Shown here in pieces: positions 57,919 to 64,000 of a stretch of DNA of 64,000 nucleotides. The stretch covers positions 1 through 64,000 of the forward strand of contig JAFRDM010000021.1 in NCBI GenBank assembly GCA_017403885.1. The letters are read 5' to 3'. The translations under genes and the position numbers were made by a program. The DNA is from Oscillospiraceae bacterium. GTDB taxonomy: Bacteria > Bacillota > Clostridia > Oscillospirales > Oscillospiraceae. The notes below the pieces were generated by a model. That model was not told the DNA's origin, ran no database searches, and saw nothing but the letters and a program-made list of their open reading frames with translations. The first letter of the stretch is position 1. Each line of letters opens with the position of its first letter.

Positions 57919-58824
57919 CTACTTGAACAGAGCTTCCACAAAGCTCTTGGCGTCGAAGGGGATAAGATCGTCTATCCCCTCGCCCACGCCGACGTACTTT
58001 ACGGGGAGCTTGAGCTCGTTGGCGATGGCAAAGACGATGCCGCCCTTGGCTGTGCCGTCGAGCTTGGTCAGCACGATCCCCGTGAGACCCGCGGTCTCCA
58101 GGAACTGTTTTGCCTGGATAAGGCCGTTCTGTCCGGTCGTCGCGTCGAGGACCATCAGGGTCTCTACGTCGCTCTCGGGCAGCTCGCGGGTGATGATGCG
58201 GCGGATCTTGCCCAGTTCGTTCATCAGATTCTGCTTATTATGCAGTCGTCCGGCCGTGTCGATGATAATCACGTCGCTCCCGCGTGCCTTTGCCGCGCAG
58301 ATCGCGTCATAGACCACGGCGCCCGGGTCGCTGCCCTCCTCGTGACGGACGATGTCTGTCCCTGCGCGCTGCGCCCAGATCTCCAGCTGCTCGGCCGCCG
58401 CGGCGCGGAAGGTGTCGCCCGCGCACAGCAGGACCTTTTTGCCCTCGTTTTTCAGCTGCGAGGCAAGCTTGCCGATCGTCGTGGTCTTGCCCACGCCGTT
58501 GACGCCCACCATCAGGATCACAGAGGGCTTTGTCTCGAGCTTCAGCGTGCTCTCGCCGGTCTGCAGCATCCTGCTCAGCAGATCGATCAATCCCGCGCGG
58601 GCCTCGCAACCCTTGCGGAAGCGGCGCTCCCAGGTCAGCTTGCGCATGCCCTTTACGACGGTCTCCGCCGTCGCGACACCGACGTCGGAAAGCACAAGCA
58701 GCTCCTCGAGTTCGTCGTAGAAATCCTCGCTGTCGGGCGCGTAGCCGCGGAAGAGCTCCTCGAGTTCGTCGAGATTGTTCCGCGTCTTGCTAAGGCCGGT
58801 GAAGAGTTTATCGAAAAATCCCAT
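57919..58824 (-). CDS. ftsY: Signal recognition particle receptor FtsY
   Basis: A 301-residue NG-domain GTPase: '[15 protein letters not shown]' (G1), '[19 protein letters not shown]', '[13 protein letters not shown]' (G3), '[10 protein letters not shown]' (G4). The N-domain begins at about residue 8 with almost no acidic A-domain, common in Firmicutes. It docks ribosome-SRP complexes at the membrane. It follows smc by 4 bases. Confidence 0.97.
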   Translation of the reverse strand: MGFFDKLFTGLSKTRNNLDELEELFRGYAPDSEDFYDELEELLVLSDVGVATAETVVKGMRKLTWERRFRKGCEARAGLIDLLSRMLQTGESTLKLETKPSVILMVGVNGVGKTTTIGKLASQLKNEGKKVLLCAGDTFRAAAAEQLEIWAQRAGTDIVRHEEGSDPGAVVYDAICAAKARGSDVIIIDTAGRLHNKQNLMNELGKIRRIITRELPESDVETLMVLDATTGQNGLIQAKQFLETAGLTGIVLTKLDGTAKGGIVFAIANELKLPVKYVGVGEGIDDLIPFDAKSFVEALFK

Positions 58825-58828
58825 TCGT

Positions 58829-61800
58829 TTATTCCTCGTCTATCGTTTTCTGCGCGCTCTCAAGATCGAGCTCGATCACGCTCGAAACGCCCTTTTCCTG
58901 CATCGTCACGCCGTAGAGCATGTCGGCGGCCTCCATCGTGCCGCGGCGGTGCGTGATGACCAGGAACTGCGTCTTGTCCGACATGCGGCGCAGATAATCG
59001 GCGAAGCGATTTACGTTCGCCTCGTCCAGCGCGGCCTCGATCTCGTCCATCACGCAGAAGGGCGTGGGACGCACCTTCAGGATCGCGAAGTACAGCGCGA
59101 TCGCCACAAAAGCCATCTCGCCGCCGGAAAGCAGGCTGATCGTCGTGATCGCCTTGCCGGGCGGCTGCACGCGGATCTCAATGCCGCAGCCGAGCACGTC
59201 GTTTTCATCCTCCAGCTCCAGCGAAGCCCGTCCACCGCCGAAAAGCTCGCGGAAGGTCCTGCCGAAGGCCTCGTCGATCGCGCGGAACTGCGTAAGAAAG
59301 ACGTCCTTCATCTCGCCGGTCACGTCCCGGATGATGACGAGCAGCTCCTTCTTCGCCTTCTCCACGTCGTCACGCTGGCCCGTGAGAAACTCATATCGCT
59401 CGCTGACGCGCTTGAATTCCTCGATCGCGCCGAGGTTCGGCGTGCCGAGAGCGGAGATCTCACGCCGCAGCTCGGCGATGGCGCGGTTTTCCTTTACCAT
59501 CGACTCGACCGGCCGGCGCAGCGCGTTCGCCGCGCTGTGACTGAGCTCGTAATTATCCCAGAGCCGGTCGAGGATCTGCTTTTCCTCCATGTCGGCGGAG
59601 AGCTTTTTCTGTTCGATCTTCGCACACTGCCGCTCCAGCGAGATCAGCTCGGCGTTGCGTTCCTGCGTCTCCTTTTCGGCGCGGCTGCGCTTTCCCTCCA
59701 GCTCCAGTCTGCGGCCGGTGATCTCAGCGATCTCGGCGCGGATGCCGGCGATCCTGTCCGCGATCGCGTCGAGCGTCCGTCTCTTTTCGGCCAGCTTGTC
59801 CTCCATCGAACGGATGAGCGTCTCGCTGTCCTCGGCGGCGCGGCGGCGCGCTTCGCTGTCGCCCGCAATGGCGTCTAACAGGGCCTTCAGTTGGGAGACG
59901 CTGTATTCCGTCGCCCGCTTCTCGGCCTCGCGCGAAGAGCGCGCGCTGCGCTGTTCGGCCTGCTCCTCGAGCGCGCTGTCGAGCTGGAAGCGCATATTGG
60001 CGAGCATGGCCTTCGCCCGCTCAAGCTCCGCGGCGCTCGCTCCGGCCTTCTCCGCGGCGCTGTCGCGCTGACGGCGCAGGGCCTCAAGCTCGTTGGCGCG
60101 TGAGAGGATGCCGCTGGTCTTCGCGCTGCTGCCGCCGGTCATCGAGCCGCCCGGATTGATGATCTGGCCGTCCAGCGTTACGATGCGCAGACGGTTTCCG
60201 CTTCCCTTCGCCATGCGTACGGCGTCGGTAAGCGTCTCGGCGACCACGGTACGGCCGAGCAGGTTTTCAAAGATGTTCCTGTATTTCTCCTCAAAGCTGA
60301 CAAGATCGAAGGCCACGCCGACAAAGCCCGGGTCGTTCACGGGCGCGTCGCGCATCACGCTGCCCCGGATCGTGTCGATGGGCAGGAAGGTCGCGCGGCC
60401 GGCGTCGCGGCGCTTGAGGAATTCGATGGCATTTTTGCCGTCGTCCTGCGTGTCCACGACGATGTGCTGCGCCGCGGCGCCGAGCGCCGTCTCGATCGCG
60501 AGCGCGCACTCTTTGTCCGCACGCACAAGATTGGCCGCCGGACCGTGGACGCCCCTGAGCGTTCCTCTCTCCGCCTCGCGCATGACGCTGCGCACGGCGC
60601 CGGAGAAGCCCTCGTAGCTCTTTTCCATTTCCTCGAGCATCGCAATGCGCGACTCGGCGCTTTTGAGCTCGACCGAAAGGCGGTTCGCCCGCTCGGTCAG
60701 GTCGCCCAGCATGCTCTCGCGGCCTTTGAGCTTGATGCGGCAGCCCTCGATGACGTTGTTTGTCGACCGCTCGCTCTCGGCGGCCTTTTCCAGCTCGCCG
60801 TCGATCGCGGCGATGCGCTTTTCATTCTCGTCGATCTGGGAGCGCAGCTCCCGCGCGCGCTCTCTCTGGCGCTCCATATCCTCCTGCAGCCGCGCAGCGG
60901 CGGCGCGGGTGCTTTCGATATTCGCGCGGATGACCGCGGCGGCAGACTCGCATTCGCTCTGCTCGCTCTCGGCCGAAGCCAGCCGCTCGCGCGCCTGCTC
61001 GGTCTCGACGTCCTTTTGGTGCATGCGCTCGGTGATGCTCCCGGAGGAGGCGTAGAGCGCCTCGAGCCGCGCGCGCGCCTCCTCGAGGCTGCGCGTGATC
61101 TGCTCGTATTCAAGGTTCACGTTCTCGGCCTGCGCGTGCAGTTTTTCGAGCGTGGTCATCCAAACGGAGACCTCGCGCACCTTCAGTTCCTCGCGGAGCA
61201 CGAGAAAGCGCTGCGCCGTTTCCGACTGCTGCCTGAGCGGACCGACCTGCATTTCCAGCTCTTCGATCTTGTCGTTGATGCGCAGAAGATTTTCTTCCGT
61301 GCGTTCGAGCTTGCGCTCCGCCTCCTCCTTGCGGTACCGGAAGCGGGAGATACCGGCCGCTTCCTCGAAGACCTCGCGGCGGTCGGTGCTCTTGGTCGAG
61401 ACGATCTCGGCGATGCGGCCCTGTCCGATGATGGAATAGCCGTCGCGGCCGAGACCCGTGTCCATCAGAAGGCTGTGGATATCCTTGAGACGCACGCTCT
61501 CGCGGTTGATAAAATACTCGCTCTCGCCGCTGCGGTAATAGCGGCGGGTGAGCATGACCTCGCTCGAGTCGCTCTCGAAGATGTGCGCGGAGTTGTCGAT
61601 GATGAGAGAGACCTGCGCGTAGCCGAGCTTGCTGCGCTTCTCGGTGCCGCCGAAGATCACGTCTTCCATTTTGCTTCCGCGCAGCGCCTTTGTGCGCTGT
61701 TCGCCCATGACCCACAGGACGGCGTCGGAAATGTTGGACTTGCCCGCACCGTTGGGGCCGACGATGGCGGTGATATTCTTTTCAAAGCTCAGGCGCGTCT

Positions 61801-61849
61801 TGTCCGGGAAGGATTTGAAGCCCTGGATCTCAAGTGCTTTTAAATACAA
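58829..61849 (-). CDS. smc: Chromosome segregation protein SMC, short-armed
   Basis: A 1006-residue SMC, against about 1190 for B. subtilis. Walker A 'GPNGAGKSN' is near residue 33, the hinge spans about 408-570 ('VHGPAANLVRADKECALAIETALG' to 'NPGGSMTGG'), and the C-terminal head has 'LLSGGEMAFVAIALYF' and 'VMDEIEAALDEANV'. Each coiled-coil arm is about 85-90 residues shorter than usual, while heads and hinge look complete. The start is TTG 61849, giving the family opening 'YLKALEIQGFKSF', with GCGAGG 7 bases upstream; TTG 61867 lies too far. It compacts DNA with ScpAB. Confidence 0.95.
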   Translation of the reverse strand: MYLKALEIQGFKSFPDKTRLSFEKNITAIVGPNGAGKSNISDAVLWVMGEQRTKALRGSKMEDVIFGGTEKRSKLGYAQVSLIIDNSAHIFESDSSEVMLTRRYYRSGESEYFINRESVRLKDIHSLLMDTGLGRDGYSIIGQGRIAEIVSTKSTDRREVFEEAAGISRFRYRKEEAERKLERTEENLLRINDKIEELEMQVGPLRQQSETAQRFLVLREELKVREVSVWMTTLEKLHAQAENVNLEYEQITRSLEEARARLEALYASSGSITERMHQKDVETEQARERLASAESEQSECESAAAVIRANIESTRAAAARLQEDMERQRERARELRSQIDENEKRIAAIDGELEKAAESERSTNNVIEGCRIKLKGRESMLGDLTERANRLSVELKSAESRIAMLEEMEKSYEGFSGAVRSVMREAERGTLRGVHGPAANLVRADKECALAIETALGAAAQHIVVDTQDDGKNAIEFLKRRDAGRATFLPIDTIRGSVMRDAPVNDPGFVGVAFDLVSFEEKYRNIFENLLGRTVVAETLTDAVRMAKGSGNRLRIVTLDGQIINPGGSMTGGSSAKTSGILSRANELEALRRQRDSAAEKAGASAAELERAKAMLANMRFQLDSALEEQAEQRSARSSREAEKRATEYSVSQLKALLDAIAGDSEARRRAAEDSETLIRSMEDKLAEKRRTLDAIADRIAGIRAEIAEITGRRLELEGKRSRAEKETQERNAELISLERQCAKIEQKKLSADMEEKQILDRLWDNYELSHSAANALRRPVESMVKENRAIAELRREISALGTPNLGAIEEFKRVSERYEFLTGQRDDVEKAKKELLVIIRDVTGEMKDVFLTQFRAIDEAFGRTFRELFGGGRASLELEDENDVLGCGIEIRVQPPGKAITTISLLSGGEMAFVAIALYFAILKVRPTPFCVMDEIEAALDEANVNRFADYLRRMSDKTQFLVITHRRGTMEAADMLYGVTMQEKGVSSVIELDLESAQKTIDEE

Positions 61850-61890
61850 GTGCCGTACCTCGCCCAAATCAAACTAACTGTATGATTATA

Positions 61891-62919
61891 TTATATTTCT
61901 TCGCCGTTTTCAACGGATAAGAGAATGATTTCTCCCTCTTTTACGGCCGCGGGGACGATTTTTATCTCCTCGAGCCCATATTCGCGGCACAGACGCTGCA
62001 GGTTTTCCCGCTTCTGCCCGATCGCCTGCGAGAGCGAGCGCTCCGCCGTGCCGAGCAGGACGCGGCCGCCCCGCGGCGTTCCCGCAAGCAGCGCGCGCAT
62101 TTTCTCCAGCAAGATCCGCGCCCTGACCAGCTCGCCGAGCGCGGGATGATAGGCGCCGCCCGCGGCCTCTCCCCCGGAGAGCTCCTCCGTCGGGTTAAGC
62201 CCGAGACGGATGACGGGGATCCCCGCTTCCTCAAACAGAGGCACAAGCTTTGCGCACACGCGCACGGCGTCCTCGGTCGAATGCTCGCGATACGCGCCCT
62301 GTTTCCACAGCCTCCAAAGCTCCGTATCCCGGACGATCACCGTCGGATAGATCCGCACGCCGTCCGGCTGCAGGGCGATGAGCTTTTTCGCTGTTTCCGC
62401 GTCCTTCTCATCGCTGTCGCCGGGCAGGCCGGTCATCATCTGCAGGATCAGGCGGAAGCCCGCCGCCTTGACAGCTCGCGCCGAGCGCTCCACATCCCCG
62501 GCTGTGTGACCGCGGCCGGAAAGGCGCAGCACCTCCCCGTCCATCGACTGGGCGCCGAGCTCGACGGTCTCCACGCCGAAGCGGCGCAGCCGCGTCAGCA
62601 CCTCGTCGTCGATCGCGTCCGGGCGGGTGGAAAGCCGGATCGCGTCGAGCTCTCCGCGTGCGATCGCCTCCGCCGCCGCGGCGAGGAGCTCTTCCTGCCT
62701 GTCGGCCGGGATGGCCGTGAAGCTGCCCCCATAAAACGCCAGTTGCCGCTTTGCCCCGTTGCGGGGCAAGGCGGCGGCTGTTTTGATCGCTTGTCTGACC
62801 GTATCTGCCGTGGCGCTTTCCCCGCTGCCGCTGATGCGCCGCTGATCGCAGAACACACAGCGGTGCGGGCAGCCGAGATGCGGCACGAACACGGGGATGA
62901 CACACTCTCTCGCGCTCAT
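61891..62919 (-). CDS. Radical SAM protein, Elp3-like/TIGR01212-like
   Basis: A 342-residue radical SAM enzyme with the cluster 'CPHRCVFC' (CxxxCxxC), 'FYGGSFTAIP', 'RLSTRPDAIDDEVLTRL' and 'VELGAQSMD'. These match the Elp3/HemN-like group. No acetyltransferase domain is present. It lies between smc and rnc, a regular clostridial arrangement; the substrate, perhaps tRNA, is not known. ATG overlaps the rnc stop by 4 bases. Confidence 0.92.
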   Translation of the reverse strand: MSARECVIPVFVPHLGCPHRCVFCDQRRISGSGESATADTVRQAIKTAAALPRNGAKRQLAFYGGSFTAIPADRQEELLAAAAEAIARGELDAIRLSTRPDAIDDEVLTRLRRFGVETVELGAQSMDGEVLRLSGRGHTAGDVERSARAVKAAGFRLILQMMTGLPGDSDEKDAETAKKLIALQPDGVRIYPTVIVRDTELWRLWKQGAYREHSTEDAVRVCAKLVPLFEEAGIPVIRLGLNPTEELSGGEAAGGAYHPALGELVRARILLEKMRALLAGTPRGGRVLLGTAERSLSQAIGQKRENLQRLCREYGLEEIKIVPAAVKEGEIILLSVENGEEI

Positions 62920-63596
62920 GCTTCCAGTTTTTCCAGCGCGGCGCGCGCGGCCATCTGCTCGGCCTCTTTTTTTGTTTTTCCGCTGCCCTCGCCGATCGTT
63001 TCGCCGTCGACGGACACCGAAAAGGTAAAGGTCTTTTTATGATCCGGCCCGCTCTCGCCGATCGGCTCGTAGCTGATCCGGACCTCGCCGCGGCGCTGGA
63101 CGAATTCCTGCAGCGCCGTCTTGTAGTCGGCGCTGGGGTGATCCTCTCCGATCTCCGCACCGCTGAGGACCTGCGTCATGATGAACTTCTTCGCCTCGTC
63201 CATGCCGCCGTCGAGGTAGATCGCGGCGATGATCGCCTCGACCATATCGGCCAGGATAGACGCGCGCTCGCGCCCGCCCGTCAGCTCCTCGCCGCGGCCT
63301 AAGCGTATGAATTCGCCCAGTCCAAGCGTGAGCGCCGTTTTGTAAAGGCTGCTCTCGCAGACCAGCTCTGCGCGCAGGCGCGTCATACGCCCCTCCGGCA
63401 GAGCGGGCCTACGGGCGTACAGATATTCCGCTGCGGTCAGGCCCAGAACGGAGTCTCCCAGAAACTCCAGCCGCTCATAGCTCACCACATCCGCGGCATG
63501 CCGCTCATTGGCGTAGGAGCTGTGGGTCAGCGCGGTCTCCAGCAGACGCACGTCACGGAAATGATAGCCGATCCGGCTCTCAAGTGTTTGCTTCAC
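62916..63596 (-). CDS. rnc: Ribonuclease III
   Basis: A 226-residue dsRNA endonuclease. The catalytic signature is 'ERLEFLGDSVLGL', with the second acidic site in 'LADMVEAIIAAIYLDGG'; the C-terminal dsRBD covers 'DYKTALQEFVQRRGEVRISYEPIGESGPDHKKTFTFSV'-like sequence (cited by its ends DYKTALQEF and HKKTF) and 'GSGKTKKEAEQMAA'. It overlaps plsX by 17 bases and the radical SAM gene by 4. Confidence 0.97.
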   Translation of the reverse strand: MKQTLESRIGYHFRDVRLLETALTHSSYANERHAADVVSYERLEFLGDSVLGLTAAEYLYARRPALPEGRMTRLRAELVCESSLYKTALTLGLGEFIRLGRGEELTGGRERASILADMVEAIIAAIYLDGGMDEAKKFIMTQVLSGAEIGEDHPSADYKTALQEFVQRRGEVRISYEPIGESGPDHKKTFTFSVSVDGETIGEGSGKTKKEAEQMAARAALEKLEA

Positions 63597-64000
63597 TGTC
63601 GCTCCTGATCCTCATGTGTTCGATGTTGGCCTTGATATCCTCGACTACGCCGGCCTCGACGAAGGCCTTGGCCTGGCGGATCGCGGCAAAGAAACTCGCC
63701 GCGTTGGAGGAGCCGTGCGCCTTGATGACCGGGCGGGAGATGCCGATCAGCGCCGTGCCTCCCACCTCGTTGACGTCCAGCGATTTCTTCATCGCGCCGA
63801 GATCGCTCTTGAGCGCCGCGGCGGCCAGCTTATTCTTCGTATTCTTGTAGAACACGCCCTTGAGCGCGCCCATCATGTATTTGATCACACCTTCGGCCGT
63901 CTTCAGCAGGACGTTGCCGGTAAAGCCGTCGGTCACGATCACGTCGGCCGCGCCGTCAAAAACGCCGGTGCCCTCGACGTTGCCCACGAAGTTGATCCTG
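63580..64000 (-). CDS. plsX: Phosphate acyltransferase PlsX (3' part, gene continues beyond the window)
   Basis: The last 139 codons of PlsX. 'INFVGNVEGTGVFDGAADVIVTDGF' (in parts), 'GNVLLKTAEGV', 'DVNEVGGTALIGISRPVIKAHGSSNA' and 'RQAKAFVEAGVVEDI' match the C-terminal half. The frame stays open to base 64000. The enzyme makes acyl-phosphate from acyl-ACP for phospholipid synthesis. acpP, often found between plsX and rnc, is absent because the two genes overlap. Confidence 0.95.
   Translation of the reverse strand, partial: RINFVGNVEGTGVFDGAADVIVTDGFTGNVLLKTAEGVIKYMMGALKGVFYKNTKNKLAAAALKSDLGAMKKSLDVNEVGGTALIGISRPVIKAHGSSNAASFFAAIRQAKAFVEAGVVEDIKANIEHMRIRSDSEANT

Overview
The window looks like the chromosome of a high-GC, Gram-positive gut clostridium (Oscillospiraceae/Ruminococcaceae type). 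This is inference from gene content. Supporting signs are a Bacillus/Clostridium-type large SRP RNA upstream of dnaX, a CIRCE heat-shock operator, two sortase-family proteins and a sortase-type surface protein, the recJ-relA-dtd-MBL order, a plsX-rnc-smc-ftsY order, and strong GC bias in third codon positions. No rRNA, CRISPR array or intact transposase was seen.

Layout. 1-6.4 kb: the end of a secreted-looking protein with a Pro-Glu tract, a DUF1002 protein, a SPASM radical SAM enzyme, a family 2 glycosidase, the ybaB-dnaX pair and the SRP RNA. 6.7-11.8 kb: an AT-richer accessory island that starts at tRNA-Ala(CGC) and contains two degenerate copies of that tRNA. It carries a candidate defence effector with a TIR/deoxyribosyltransferase-like domain, a structured RNA candidate behind a perfect sigma-A promoter, an XRE repressor with palindromic operators, small orphan genes, a lipoprotein and a truncated gene. 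11.9-23.4 kb: a sortase-like protein, FAH hydrolase, a PlsC/PAP2 pair, Hsp20 with CIRCE, an M20 amidohydrolase, a polar amino-acid ABC transporter with an enlarged ATPase, a zinc/manganese ABC transporter and a LOG protein.

23.5-34.9 kb: recJ, relA, dtd, an MBL hydrolase, a nucleotidyltransferase and galE form one run. After a terminator comes wecB, a Wzm/TagG-like permease, a Wzt/TagH-like ATPase and a glycosyltransferase, a probable cell-surface glycopolymer export set. 34.9-46.3 kb: a coiled-coil membrane protein, Na/Pi symporter, pseudouridine synthase, nagB-like deaminase, DUF421/DUF4363 pair, nrdR, a eukaryote-type hexokinase, SPFH and NfeD proteins, and a yerC-methyltransferase-hslO operon. 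46.3-53.1 kb: a four-tRNA operon (Val, Phe, Gly, Cys), class B sortase, an AT-rich orphan fragment and a 1532-residue surface protein of about 12 YDG/MBG-type repeats split by a P(TP)36 tract.

53.1-64 kb: a reverse-strand housekeeping run, transcribed plsX, rnc, radical SAM, smc, ftsY, yhbY, a fused nadD-yqeK, rsfS, leuS, with rpsU on its own promoter. Notable features are the nadD-yqeK fusion, a short-armed SMC and the absence of acpP between plsX and rnc.

The best places for something undescribed are the 7-11.8 kb island (defence-like gene, structured RNA, tRNA-derived repeats) and the sortase/repeat-protein locus. All calls come from reading the sequence alone; no database search was run.
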